Shown: positions 56,713 through 64,000, counted from the first letter of the stretch. The stretch is 64,000 nt of DNA from Planktothrix sp. PCC 11201 (GCF_900009135.1 NZ_LT797711.1:62001-126000); one strand, 5' to 3'. The notes: generated by a model not told the origin, from the sequence alone. Translations and numbers: made by a program.

Positions 56713-59052
56713 TTAAGCACAACAACGTTTAACTTGACGACGTAATAATAAAGAATTGGTGACCACAGTAACGGAACTTAATGCCATTAAAGCACCCGCA
56801 CTGGAAGGACTTAATAATATGCCAAATTCAGGGAATAAAAACCCAGCCGCGAGGGGAATTGCTAATAGATTATAACCGAATGCCCAGAATAGATTTTGAC
56901 GAATTTTATTAAAGGTGGCGCGACTTAATTGGATAGAATTAACAATATCCATTAAGGAATTTCGCATTAACACAATATCTGCGGTTTCATTCGCCACATC
57001 CGTCCCGGTTTGTAACCCAATTCCAATATCAGCTTGTGCTAAGGCGGGTGCATCGTTAATTCCATCTCCCACCATGGCTACAACTTGATTTTGTTGTTGT
57101 AAAGTTTGAATGAGATTAACTTTGCCTTGGGGTCGAACTTCGGCAAAAATATCCTCTGAGTTTAAGTTTAACTCAAGGGCGATCGCATTGGCAACGGATT
57201 GGCGATCGCCCGTTAATAAAATTACCCGTAACCCCATTTTCTGTAACTGTTTAACTGTTGCTTGAGCATCATCTTTTAAGGGGTCACTCATAGCTATTAA
57301 CCCAACCACTTCACCCTCAATGGCAACATAAACTAGGGTTTTTCCTAAAAATTCCGGTAAGGTTTCAGGAGAGTTAATTGTGTGTTCTATTAACCCCGCT
57401 AAATTTCCGACAAATATAGTTTGATTCTCTATCATAGCCGAAACCCCTAAACCCGGTTCGGTTTGAAAATTTGATCCGATTAATAACGATAAATTCTGCT
57501 CTTTCGCTTCCTTTAAAATGGCTTGAGAAATCGGATGATTTGAACCCTGTTCTACCGTTGCCGCCAGTTGTACTATTTGTTGTGGTGATAACTCAGAAAT
57601 AGTAATACAATCTGTGACCCTGGGAGAACCTGTAGTTAAGGTTCCCGTCTTATCAAAAACAACGGTATTCAGTTGATGTACCCGTTCTAAAATATCCCCA
57701 CCTTTGATTAATAATCCCCTTTCTGCCCCCATGCCCGAACCGACTAAAATAGCCGTAGGTGTGGCTAATCCCAAGGCACAGGGACAGGCAATTACTAACA
57801 CTGCAATCGCTAATTTTAAACTTAATAATAAAGGAGCATTTGTGGCTATTTCTATTCCGGCTAAGGGAATCACATCCGGCCAAATTCGAGTTCCTAACCC
57901 ATACCAAAATAAAAAGGTTAAACTCGCTAAACCCATGACAAAATAGGTAAAATATCCCGCGACAATATCCGCTAATTTCTGAATTGGGGCTTTGCGAGTT
58001 TGGGCCATTTCAACTAATTGTACAATTTGGGCTAAAATAGTATCAGAACCCGTGCGGGTTGCTTCGATTAAAATTACCCCCGTTTGATTAATTGTACCCG
58101 CCGAAATATCATCCCCAATTTGTTTTAAAATCGGCATCGATTCCCCCGTTAACATTGATTCATCAACGGTGGTTGTTCCGAACCGAATTTCGCCATCCAC
58201 GGGTATTTTTTCCCCAGGTAAAACTTGTAACCATTCCCCCTGTTTAACTTGTTCGGCGGGAATTTCTACACTATTTAAAATCCCCTCATATTGAGATTTA
58301 GGCGCAACTAAACGGGCCGTAGTCGGTTGTAAGGCAATTAAAGATTGAAAGGCAGTGGCGGCCCGTTGTCTTGCGTACTGTTCTAGGGTTTTTCCTAATA
58401 AAATAAACCCCAATAACATGACCGGTTCATCAAAGAAACATTCCCAACCCAATTGGGGAAATAAGAGGGCAACAAAACTGGTTAAATAGGCCGTAACCGT
58501 GCCCAGTCCCACCAAAGTATTCATATTGGGGGAATGGTTTAATAAACTACGTCCGCCATCAATAATAATAGAACGGGCGGGAAATAATAAGGCAATAGTA
58601 GCGAGTCCCCAATGAAACCAAATATTACTTAATAGATGAATATGGGGAAAGCCAAAATGATGTAAATGTCCAATACTGGATAATAATAACAACAGACCAC
58701 AGGTAACAATGCGTTGAATTTGTTTTCCCATGTCCTGGCGATGTCGGTCTTGGAGCGCCTTTAATTTGTCCGTAGCCGAGGACGTTAAATTACGGAGTTG
58801 GCTGGGAAACCCGCTATTAGTTAAAATTTCAGCCAGATTTTCCGGGTTAATTTGGTTCGCCACACATTCAACCCTTGCCACTTCCGTCGCCAAATTCACA
58901 GAAACAGAAATAACCCCCGACTGTTGGAGCAGTTGACGTTCCACCGCTTTCACACAGCCCGCACATTGCATCCCTGATACATCTAAAATAATCATTTCGG
59001 TTGGGGGTGGGGTTAAGGTTTCCTCAGTCAGAGGTTTGGGAGCAAGCTGCAT
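56713..59052 (-). CDS. Copper-transporting P1B-type ATPase (PacS/CtaA type)
   Basis: A membrane pump of 779 residues. The N-terminal heavy-metal domain has GMQCAGC (residues ~30-36). Six to eight membrane helices carry the CPC metal site (ACPCALGLATP). The phosphorylation motif is DKTGTLTTG, the HP motif SNHPISQAI, the phosphatase motif TGES and the hinge GDGINDAPAL. This pattern is Cu(I)-selective. In cyanobacteria such pumps deliver copper to thylakoids (PacS) or across the inner membrane (CtaA); sequence alone does not separate them. The last residues are CCA, an extra Cys pair that might bind Cu. It is a single gene with no regulator next to it. Confidence 0.93.
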   Translation of the reverse strand: MQLAPKPLTEETLTPPPTEMIILDVSGMQCAGCVKAVERQLLQQSGVISVSVNLATEVARVECVANQINPENLAEILTNSGFPSQLRNLTSSATDKLKALQDRHRQDMGKQIQRIVTCGLLLLLSSIGHLHHFGFPHIHLLSNIWFHWGLATIALLFPARSIIIDGGRSLLNHSPNMNTLVGLGTVTAYLTSFVALLFPQLGWECFFDEPVMLLGFILLGKTLEQYARQRAATAFQSLIALQPTTARLVAPKSQYEGILNSVEIPAEQVKQGEWLQVLPGEKIPVDGEIRFGTTTVDESMLTGESMPILKQIGDDISAGTINQTGVILIEATRTGSDTILAQIVQLVEMAQTRKAPIQKLADIVAGYFTYFVMGLASLTFLFWYGLGTRIWPDVIPLAGIEIATNAPLLLSLKLAIAVLVIACPCALGLATPTAILVGSGMGAERGLLIKGGDILERVHQLNTVVFDKTGTLTTGSPRVTDCITISELSPQQIVQLAATVEQGSNHPISQAILKEAKEQNLSLLIGSNFQTEPGLGVSAMIENQTIFVGNLAGLIEHTINSPETLPEFLGKTLVYVAIEGEVVGLIAMSDPLKDDAQATVKQLQKMGLRVILLTGDRQSVANAIALELNLNSEDIFAEVRPQGKVNLIQTLQQQNQVVAMVGDGINDAPALAQADIGIGLQTGTDVANETADIVLMRNSLMDIVNSIQLSRATFNKIRQNLFWAFGYNLLAIPLAAGFLFPEFGILLSPSSAGALMALSSVTVVTNSLLLRRQVKRCCA

Positions 59053-59116
59053 AAAGGTTTAGATTATTGGTACTTATAAAAGAAAAATACAGTTATTTGT
59101 GATAATCCCCCGATTA

Positions 59117-59284
59117 GATCCCCCTAAATCCCCCTTAAAAAGGGGGACTTTGAATCTGATTCTCTCCTAAAAATTAGATCTGCCTAAGTTCCTTTGAAAA
59201 GGTAGACTTTGAATCTAATTCTCTCCTAAAAAGCAGAGTTATGGGATCTAATTCCCCCCTTAAAAAGGGGGGTTAGGGGGGATC
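59117..59284. repeat. 168-bp MITE-like repeat with GATCCCCC ends and internal tandem copies
   Basis: The outer ends are GATCCCCCTAAATCCCCC on the left and GGGTTAGGGGGGATC on the right, inverted with mismatches. Inside, a ~60-bp unit with ACTTTGAATCT(G/A)ATTCTCTCCTAAAAA is present twice in tandem (ending near 59171 and 59232). Each CCCCCTTAAAAAGGGGG part is itself a palindrome. It lies upstream of the copper ATPase gene and the DUF2997 gene. Confidence 0.6.
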
Positions 59285-59681
59285 GACGAGATATAGCCTA
59301 CTTTTAGCCTCAAGTTGAAACTAATGGGGTAGAACCATTGTCTACTAATCGCTTCCATATTGAGGGTAGATCAAATTCTCTTAACAATCAATTGTGGGGG
59401 CTGACAAAAAAAGCTCATCAACAGTCCTCCCCAGATTATAAAGGTTTCTGAGGATTTTATTAAGACTGGGATTGTAAATTTAGGATAAACTTAACATATA
59501 ATTGTCCTACTGCTGCAAATATTAATAACTTTTGTTAAGTTGTGACTCTTTTTGACTCCATTCGTCAAAATTGATGTACGGACTTTTTGAGTCAAACCTT
59601 AATCAACAAAGGGATCATCAGTTGTCAGTTGTCGCTGAACGGTCAACCGTCGGTGTATTTCCTCGCCATTCCCCTAGCATT
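59285..59681. other. Intergenic region upstream of DUF2997-ycf35-ferredoxin genes
   Basis: About 400 nt without a supported gene. It should contain the promoter of the downstream three-gene set. The open frame extending the DUF2997 gene to 59571 has no coding character. I see no clear inverted repeat or terminator here. Confidence 0.4.
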
Positions 59682-59891
59682 ATGGAAACCTTAGAATTCA
59701 TCATCTATCCAGATGGCCGTGTGCAGGAGAAAGTTACTGGGATTGTTGGGTCTTCCTGTGCGGAAGTAACCGCCGCCCTCGAAGCCGAATTAGGTATCGT
59801 GCTGACTCAGGAGGCCACTTCTGAATATTACGCCCGTAGCCAACAACAGTCCGAGACCGCGACAACCCAAGTCGGTTCGAGCCATTGGTAA
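59682..59891 (+). CDS. DUF2997 small conserved protein
   Basis: The 69-residue protein (METLEFIIYPDGRVQEKVTG, then SSCAEVTAALEAELG and a Ser/Gln-rich tail) fits the DUF2997 family, regularly found next to ycf35. Function is unknown. I chose ATG 59682 because family similarity begins there; the frame is open 37 codons upstream. A 46-nt gap leads to ycf35, so the two are probably co-transcribed. Confidence 0.82.
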   Translation: METLEFIIYPDGRVQEKVTGIVGSSCAEVTAALEAELGIVLTQEATSEYYARSQQQSETATTQVGSSHW

Positions 59892-59937
59892 ATTCTGTTT
59901 TTGAGTTCACTGAAAATCTCGTTAAAAATAGCTAACT

Positions 59938-60324
59938 ATGTCACACTTTAGCCAAATCAAGACCCAAATTCGGAATCTGACCTCATTAGAAACTGCTTTA
60001 AGTGATCTGGGCATTGACTGGAAAGCTGGCCCCAAAGAGGTTCGCGGTTATCAAGGTCAAACCCGTCCTGCTCAAGTCGTCATTGAACAAGACAACGGTT
60101 ATGACTTAGGTTTTACCTGGAATGGCCAAGAATATGAGTTTGTTGCGGATTTACAATTTTGGCAACAAGCAGTTCCCGTTGATCGGTTTTTGAGCAAAAT
60201 CACTCAACGCTATGCTTACCACACCGTTGTTAATGAAACCACCAAACAAGGGTTTCAGGTTGCCCAACAACAAAATCATCAAGATGGTTCCATCCGCTTA
60301 GTTTTACAACGCTGGAGTGCTTAA
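59938..60324 (+). CDS. ycf35: Ycf35 (DUF1257) protein
   Basis: This 128-residue protein is the homologue of the plastid-encoded Ycf35 (SHFSQIKTQIRNLTSLETAL; later GYDLGFTWNGQEYEFVADLQFW and QRYAYHTVVNE). The family is confined to cyanobacteria and some algal plastids. Function is unknown; linkage to DUF2997 and a ferredoxin suggests a redox or photosynthesis-related role. Its stop overlaps the next start (TAATG), so it is translationally coupled with the ferredoxin gene. Confidence 0.92.
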   Translation: MSHFSQIKTQIRNLTSLETALSDLGIDWKAGPKEVRGYQGQTRPAQVVIEQDNGYDLGFTWNGQEYEFVADLQFWQQAVPVDRFLSKITQRYAYHTVVNETTKQGFQVAQQQNHQDGSIRLVLQRWSA

Positions 60325-60782
60325 TGTCTGATGGGTCTGTATCGCTAAGTGATCCCGTATCCGAGCGTTCTGGGTTAGAACCGGAACTGGGCGGATTTTT
60401 GCGAAATGCACCGGAACGTTCGGGGTTTGAGCCGGAACTCGGCGGTGCATTGCGACAAAAAGGGGTTTATGTGGATGAACTCACCTGTATTGGGTGTAAA
60501 CACTGTTCCCATGTCGCTCGGAATACTTTTTTTATTCAAGAAGATTATGGTCGAGCGCGGGTATTTAGACAGGATGGCGATACATCCGTGTTAATACAGG
60601 AAGCAATTGATACTTGTCCGGTCAATTGTATTAATTGGGTGGATTACACTGAACTAAAACGTTTGGAAGCAGAACGTCAAGACCAGGTAATTCCTGTGGT
60701 TGGTTTCCCTGTGGAAGCGGGTTTGGCTAACCGGAAACGTCAGAAACAAAAACGGAAACAAGAGAATTCTTTAACCGAATAA
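60324..60782 (+). CDS. [4Fe-4S] ferredoxin-like protein linked to ycf35
   Basis: The iron-sulfur ligands are CIGCKHC (residues ~57-63) and a later CPVNC (C-P plus one extra Cys), enough for one [4Fe-4S] cluster. The N-terminal 45 residues contain two similar units, ERSG(L/F)EPELGG(F/A)LR, a feature of this ferredoxin group. The C-terminus is basic (KRQKQKRKQE). It should carry electrons, probably for a reaction served by Ycf35/DUF2997. The start overlaps the ycf35 stop. The dispersed palindrome at 60837 lies just downstream and may end the operon. Confidence 0.9.
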   Translation: MSDGSVSLSDPVSERSGLEPELGGFLRNAPERSGFEPELGGALRQKGVYVDELTCIGCKHCSHVARNTFFIQEDYGRARVFRQDGDTSVLIQEAIDTCPVNCINWVDYTELKRLEAERQDQVIPVVGFPVEAGLANRKRQKQKRKQENSLTE

Positions 60783-60786
60783 CTGA

Positions 60787-60885
60787 TTTCTGGCGGGCTA
60801 AAACTGCCTTTTTTTATATTCATTTAATTGGGATTAGGCAAAAGGAGAATATTCTTCTTTTGCCTATTTTAATCTTTGGTTTAAT
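60787..60885. repeat. ~100-bp dispersed repeat, copy B
   Basis: It is the inverted counterpart of 33702-33800. The core 60837-60864 is a 28-bp near-perfect palindrome (GGCAAAAG...CTTTTGCC). It begins 5 nt after the ferredoxin gene stop, and could serve as its terminator although no long T-run follows. Confidence 0.7.
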
Positions 60886-60916
60886 TAACAGGACTTACGC
60901 AGTTACGCTATATAGT

Positions 60917-61021
60917 TATAGCAAGAGGCAATAGGGAATGGGCAATGGGCAATAGGTAAATACTTACTATAAGTAGCTTTTAGCTTTCAAGAATGTCCTA
61001 ATAGATGTGGCAACTGCTATA
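60917..61021. repeat. MITE-like element, TATAGCA/TGCTATA ends
   Basis: Ends are TATAGCA (60917-60923) and TGCTATA (61015-61021). It shares GTCCTAATAG with the copy at 7126-7219. A low-complexity stretch (CAATAGGGAATGGGCAATGGG) fills the left part. Its right end abuts the avd fragment that starts at 61023. Confidence 0.6.
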
Positions 61022-61022
61022 C

Positions 61023-61104
61023 GATCTCGCGGTAGGCGGTTTAATATGGGTACATACCATTTAATTAAATCATAGGTTTTCTGGATAATCGGTAATTCAC
61101 TCAT
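61023..61104 (-). pseudogene. 5' fragment of a DGR avd gene
   Basis: These 82 nt match the first 82 nt of the avd gene at 63729-63810 with about 80 identities. They encode [18 protein letters not shown] and the next 9 residues (to NRLPRD), then run into the MITE-like repeat. The fragment keeps the start codon but lacks ~75% of Avd. It lies 12 nt downstream of the hicB gene. It is a remnant of a second DGR copy or of a recombination event. Confidence 0.85.
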
Positions 61105-61116
61105 TGTTAATATAGG

Positions 61117-61332
61117 TTAAGCGGCTACAGAAATTGCCTTAACGGTTAGAGACGGTTCGGGAATGGGTTGACCATCTTCCCGCAGGGTGTCAATATACAG
61201 TTCAATCGCTTCTTTAATATTATTTTCGGTTTCTTCTAAGGTTTTTCCTGTAGAAATACAACCGGGTAAGTCGGGAACATAAGCAGAATAGTTACTCCCA
61301 GCCCATTCAAAAATTGCAACATATTCTTTCAT
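61117..61332 (-). CDS. HicB family antitoxin-like protein
   Basis: The 71-residue protein has the HicB fold pattern EYVAIFEWAGSNYSAYVPDLPGCISTGKTLEETENNIKEAIELYI. It has no C-terminal DNA-binding domain. HicA is not adjacent on either side. Downstream is an avd fragment, upstream a Uma2 gene. It may be an orphan antitoxin after loss of the toxin, or a stand-alone HicB. The N-terminal part is duplicated at 62012-62078. Confidence 0.85.
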   Translation of the reverse strand: MKEYVAIFEWAGSNYSAYVPDLPGCISTGKTLEETENNIKEAIELYIDTLREDGQPIPEPSLTVKAISVAA

Positions 61333-61394
61333 GGTTTCTCCTCTTCTGATGCAGCAAAGGTTAAGTCAGAAACCCGATTTCTCGGAATATTTTT

Positions 61395-61997
61395 TTAAGC
61401 ATTTAACACCTGTTCTGCTGTTAAGGATAATTCTGAAAAAGTGGGTGATATAATCCGATCAGTTCCTCTAAATAGAGTTTTTTGATACTGACCTTTTTCG
61501 TCTAAAGAGTAAACAAAGATAGTCGGAATTTTAGGATTTCCTAAGTAAGCCCTGGAAGCGATCGCTAAATAGTCTACAATCCAATATTCAGAAATTCCTA
61601 ACCGTTGATATTCTTCTAATTTATCTACATAGTCATCTTCCCAATTCGTTGATGTCACTTCTACTGCTAACTGAATTGGCACTTCTAAGGCATTATAATC
61701 AGAACGATTAGAACGCCAAATTGTTCGGTTAATCACACTAACATCAGGATTTCTACCCTGTTCTAAGCCGTCTTTTGTTACCGTTTTGATGACCGCAGTA
61801 TTAGTTACAACTAAATTAAGATTAAGTTTTCTAATTTCATCATTAAAACAGAATAAAAGCAAATTGGCTACATCATTATGGTTTCTTGTTGCTCTCACTT
61901 CTACAATTTCTCCATTCACAAATTCATAGATTCCTGTTTCTGGACATTGTTCTAAAAAGTTGTCAAATGTTAGTTTTTGTGCTTGTGCTGTTGTCAT
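61395..61997 (-). CDS. Uma2 family endonuclease-like protein
   Basis: The fourth Uma2 gene, 200 residues, intact. It shows FDNFLEQCPETGIYEFVNGEIVEV, the active-site pattern GRNPDVSVINRTIW and LAVEVTSTNWEDDY, then the motif EYQRLGISEYWIVDY and a typical C-terminus. It is preceded by a partial copy of hicB and followed by the complete hicB. No functional link to the DGR can be read. Confidence 0.9.
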   Translation of the reverse strand: MTTAQAQKLTFDNFLEQCPETGIYEFVNGEIVEVRATRNHNDVANLLLFCFNDEIRKLNLNLVVTNTAVIKTVTKDGLEQGRNPDVSVINRTIWRSNRSDYNALEVPIQLAVEVTSTNWEDDYVDKLEEYQRLGISEYWIVDYLAIASRAYLGNPKIPTIFVYSLDEKGQYQKTLFRGTDRIISPTFSELSLTAEQVLNA

Positions 61998-62011
61998 AGT
62001 TTAATTTCCTA

Positions 62012-62078
62012 GTAAGTCGGGAACATAAGCAGAATAGTTACTCCCAGCCCATTCAAAAATGATAATATATTCTTTCAA
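62012..62078 (-). pseudogene. Fragment of a hicB gene (duplicate of 61266-61332)
   Basis: This matches the first ~22 codons of the hicB gene at 61117-61332 (FEWAGSNYSAYVPDL) with a few changes near its start. The original ATG is changed to TTG, and the frame stops two codons after PDLLGN. It is a non-functional remnant, placed on the far side of the Uma2 gene. Confidence 0.82.
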
Positions 62079-62229
62079 AGTGTGATATAATCTGATCTAA
62101 GAATTATAGATTAGGCAACTTTTCGGTTTTTACACCTACCAAGCTACCTAACTTTGTTTGATTTTTGGATAAAGTCACCCCTATCACCGGAACAGGTCTG
62201 GACTCTCCCTAAATTTGCCCGACAAATTC
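62079..62229. other. Short region between hicB fragment and DGR template repeat
   Basis: About 150 nt with no supported gene. AATTTG (62212-62217) and CAAATT (62223-62228) form a small hairpin immediately 3' of the template repeat, a position where DGR elements often have structure. Nothing else is clear. Confidence 0.35.
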
Positions 62230-62249
62230 CCATCTGCCAGTTCTGACCT

Positions 62250-62398
62250 AGGAGAGCGCACGCAGGCGGGAGGGAAACAACACGAAATCCGTAGTTGCTG
62301 TTCCGACTGTCCGGCTCGTTCCTGTTACGATTGGCACTGCGGCAATTCCTGGGATTGTTGTTCCACGAACCTCCGCGTATCACCCGGAAGTGCCTGTC
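62250..62398 (-). other. DGR template repeat (TR)
   Basis: Downstream of the RT stop, the minus strand reads in one frame as RHFRVIRGGSW, then NNNPRNC, RSANRNRNEPDSRNSNYGFRV and VSLPPACALLG, the signature of the last part of an FGE-sulfatase type DGR target. Nine codons are AAC or AAT, the favoured mutable codons. The 3' 38 nt (62250-62287) have no adenine on this strand, which fits the unchanging initiation (IMH) part. The frame has no upstream target-protein domain, so this is TR and not a gene. Confidence 0.82.
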
Positions 62399-62404
62399 CC
62401 GTCT

Positions 62405-63463
62405 TCACCTTCTCGATAATTCGAGAGAAGCAAATATCTGTTGACGGAGTTGCCAAGTATCGCCCTGTTGAAGATGAGCAACCCAACTCTGGATTGACTG
62501 CGACACTTTTTCGCCCCCAATTTTACCCTGATCATATTCTACCTGCATTCGTCGCAATCGGCGTCTGGCTCGACGTAAATTTTCTTTACGGACTCGAATT
62601 CTATCGGGTAAGATGCGAAATCCAAGAAAATTGGCTCCGATTTTTGTTTCAAATAATTGGCTTTTAATCGGATGAATTTTGAGTCTCAATGTGTCTAAAT
62701 ATTCCTCAACTGCTATTCTTGCATCCGCTAGGAATTGGGAATTATCTGAAAATAAAGCAAAATCATCGACATAGCGGATATATTGGGTGACTTTGAGTTT
62801 TTCTTTGACAAAATGGTCAAACCCATTCAGATAAATATTAGCAAAAAATTGGCTAGTTAAATTTCCAATGGGAAGACCTCGCCGTCGTTGTAAGGGATCT
62901 AATAAACTATCCCCTGGAAAATATTCTACCATAGGTTCTTGTTCATTACTATTATCAATAATTTTATCAATTAACCACAGGGTATCGGAACATTTGATCT
63001 TTTTGCGAATTAAGGATTTTAAAATAGTATGGTCAATACTGGGAAAATATTTGCGGATATCACATTGGAGAACATAGGGACTAGACCGGGCAAATTTTGT
63101 AAATCGACGCAGGGCGCGGTGGGTTCCAAAACCGACGCGATTTGCGTATGAATCAGCAATATAGGTACGTTCAAAAAGGGGTAGAATAATATTACATAGG
63201 GCATGATGTACTACCCTATCTCTATAGGGGGCGGCGGAAATCATTCGAGATTTGGGTTCTTTAATTTCAAAGGTTCGATAATGACCTGGACAGTAGGTTT
63301 TAGACTCTAATTCTGTTTTTAACTTAAAAAGTTCTGGCTCTAAATTATAGTTAAAGGCTAAAACATTTTCTCGAAAACGCTTGCCTTTTTGGGCTTGACG
63401 TGCTGCTGCGAATAAATTGCTAAAATCAATAATTTCTGACCAGAGATTTCCGTAGCGTTTCAT
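62405..63463 (-). CDS. DGR reverse transcriptase
   Basis: The 352-residue protein makes cDNA from the template RNA with errors at adenines. The RT fingers/palm motifs are visible: [17 protein letters not shown], catalytic Asp135 in [28 protein letters not shown] (199-213) and YVDD (231-234). The IGxxxSQ form, in place of QGxxxSP of group II intron and retron RTs, marks DGR RTs. A short thumb-like basic end ([11 protein letters not shown]) follows; there is no maturase or nuclease domain. The start overlaps the avd stop by 4 nt (ATGA). All catalytic residues are intact, so it should be active. Confidence 0.95.
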   Translation of the reverse strand: MKRYGNLWSEIIDFSNLFAAARQAQKGKRFRENVLAFNYNLEPELFKLKTELESKTYCPGHYRTFEIKEPKSRMISAAPYRDRVVHHALCNIILPLFERTYIADSYANRVGFGTHRALRRFTKFARSSPYVLQCDIRKYFPSIDHTILKSLIRKKIKCSDTLWLIDKIIDNSNEQEPMVEYFPGDSLLDPLQRRRGLPIGNLTSQFFANIYLNGFDHFVKEKLKVTQYIRYVDDFALFSDNSQFLADARIAVEEYLDTLRLKIHPIKSQLFETKIGANFLGFRILPDRIRVRKENLRRARRRLRRMQVEYDQGKIGGEKVSQSIQSWVAHLQQGDTWQLRQQIFASLELSRR

Positions 63464-63816
63464 AGTTTTGGGGGTTTATTGCGTTGTTGTTTTATCCATG
63501 CTCCTAATTCCGTGCCGATTTCGTTAATTAATTTTCCGATATATTCATAGCGTTCAGTTTTAATTAACTCGAAATCTAATAATAGTCTGGTTTGATGGCG
63601 CAGAATGTCTAGTTTGCCATTCAATAATTCTAATTGATTGAGTTTATCTGTGGCATAACGGGCTAAAATTAATCCTTCGAGAAGGTCATAGAGTCCGGTA
63701 ATGATTCTATCTCCTAAGGTAAATTTATGATCTCGCGGTAGGCGGTTTAATATGGGTACATACCATTTGATTAAATCATAGGTTTTCTGAATAATCGGTA
63801 ATTCACTCATACTCAT
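63460..63816 (-). CDS. avd: DGR accessory variability determinant Avd
   Basis: Avd is a small basic four-helix bundle that forms a pentamer and is needed, with the RT, for mutagenic copying. The 118 residues show the family pattern [35 protein letters not shown] and the final [16 protein letters not shown] chose ATG 63816; ATG 63810 is equally possible and is the one homologous to the start of the fragment at 61104. The open frame continues 28 codons upstream, but that part looks like the start of HicA. It overlaps the RT start by 4 nt. Confidence 0.93.
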   Translation of the reverse strand: MSMSELPIIQKTYDLIKWYVPILNRLPRDHKFTLGDRIITGLYDLLEGLILARYATDKLNQLELLNGKLDILRHQTRLLLDFELIKTERYEYIGKLINEIGTELGAWIKQQRNKPPKL

Positions 63817-63818
63817 AA

Positions 63819-63900
63819 ACTTTCTCTGTTTCTCAATCAAATATAAGATTTTAAGGGTTTTTACTAAATCTTGACCTGATAAATCTCTCGGTAATTTCAT
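63819..63900 (-). pseudogene. HicA toxin 5' remnant joined in frame to avd
   Basis: The frame upstream of avd starts [17 protein letters not shown] and continues [11 protein letters not shown] before the Avd Met. This is the normal start of HicA (MKIPRDLSGxDLVKxLxxLGY...QxGSH). The HicA active His and the rest are missing, with the join near codon 27. The ATG overlaps the stop of the upstream HicB-like gene by 4 nt, as in true antitoxin-toxin pairs. I infer that a hicA gene was truncated when the DGR arrived or when it was moved here. An in-frame chimeric Avd from this ATG cannot be excluded. Confidence 0.7.
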
Positions 63901-64000
63901 GAAGCAATCACCTCCTCCTGAACAATATGCAGTCGGATGATTTTAGGACGTAATGCTGGCTCAGGAAAATGACAGTGAACCGCATCTTTAATTTCTTTCT
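63897..64000 (-). CDS. HicB-like antitoxin, partial (5' end beyond window)
   Basis: Only the last 33 codons are seen. They read [14 protein letters not shown], then [18 protein letters not shown]. This matches the C-terminus of the small HicB-like family (often labelled 2-oxoisovalerate dehydrogenase in cyanobacterial genomes) that pairs with HicA. The ribosome site GGAGG lies inside its 3' end, just before the hicA remnant ATG. It is in an antitoxin-toxin arrangement with the hicA remnant. Confidence 0.65.
   Translation of the reverse strand, partial: KEIKDAVHCHFPEPALRPKIIRLHIVQEEVIAS

Larger units (their letters stand above)
62230..63816 (-). mobile_element. Diversity-generating retroelement (avd - RT - template repeat)
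   Basis: On the minus strand the order is avd, reverse transcriptase, template repeat. The RT has the DGR-specific IGNLTSQ motif, avd is its usual partner, and the template repeat codes in frame for a FGE-sulfatase/C-type lectin-like end with nine Asn (AAY) codons. DGRs copy the template RNA with adenine-specific errors into a variable repeat of a target gene. No variable repeat or target gene is inside this window, so the target lies elsewhere. The left boundary in the genome is uncertain. Confidence 0.85.

Noticed and set aside
62144-62383. Minus-strand frame reading IRGGSWNNNPRNC... as a small protein
   Set aside because: It has no upstream target-protein domain and no ribosome site, and it coincides with the DGR template repeat. 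It is non-coding template, not a gene.
62215-62667. 150-residue plus-strand frame
   Set aside because: It is antisense to the RT end and the template repeat, rich in Cys/Trp/Ser by codon accident, with no recognisable domain.

Overview
The window reads as chromosome from a filamentous, non-heterocystous cyanobacterium. A Planktothrix/Oscillatoriales-type genome is my best guess, by inference only. The evidence is the core gene content: allophycocyanin alpha-B (apcD), Ycf35 with its ferredoxin partner, a group 1 sigma factor, a glycine-rich RRM protein next to rpsU, and LrtA-type hibernation factor. The DNA is AT-rich, carries scattered GCGATCGC (HIP1) octamers, and has many Uma2 genes, TPR/CHAT proteins and small palindromic repeats. 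I recognised no tRNA, rRNA or CRISPR array.

Layout. 1-7.2 kb: 3' part of a TPR-CHAT gene, an M1 aminopeptidase and sigA. 7.2-15.6 kb: an orphan HicB-like gene, then a tight leftward operon encoding a membrane/TPR protein, a divergent Hsp70, a zinc-ribbon/TM/LysM protein, a 919-aa repeat protein, a J-like protein without HPD, and a GrpE-like protein. 16-22 kb: a small acidic protein, ArfB, a sugar-type ABC ATPase, gyrase/topo IV subunit A and a Fic protein. 22.4-30 kb: a signalling block with a single-domain response regulator, a TPR lipoprotein-like/secreted protein, a histidine kinase, a REC-GGDEF-EAL protein and a hybrid kinase. 30-33.5 kb: a YiaA-like membrane protein, a STAND NTPase, and, divergent to it, a membrane protein plus an AHH-family nuclease. 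33.9-48 kb: housekeeping genes (RlmD-like, apcD, HEAT-phosphatase fusion, ruvB, MGS-lipid kinase fusion, gnd, RCK channel-like protein, rpsU, rbp, lipB, lrtA). 48.3-52 kb: a second hybrid kinase/REC-GGDEF pair. 52-54.9 kb: Uma2, a TPP riboswitch with thiC, and a universal stress protein. 55-56.7 kb: an intact IS5-superfamily element inserted in a Uma2 gene. 56.7-60.8 kb: a copper P-ATPase and the DUF2997-ycf35-ferredoxin trio. 61-64 kb: a rearranged accessory area with HicB, Uma2, gene fragments and a diversity-generating retroelement (template repeat, reverse transcriptase, Avd) joined to a hicA remnant.

How the parts fit. The Hsp70 operon holds a private chaperone set (Hsp70, nucleotide exchange factor, J-like protein) linked to envelope-type modules (TM, LysM, TPR). 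This is my leading candidate for an undescribed system. Two hybrid kinase/diguanylate cyclase pairs share the same architecture and the same 4-nt gene overlap, which suggests phosphorelay control of c-di-GMP. The STAND NTPase/AHH nuclease locus looks defence-like or conflict-related. At the right edge the DGR, truncated toxin-antitoxin genes and short mobile repeats record several recombination events. The DGR has no variable repeat in this window, so its target must lie elsewhere.
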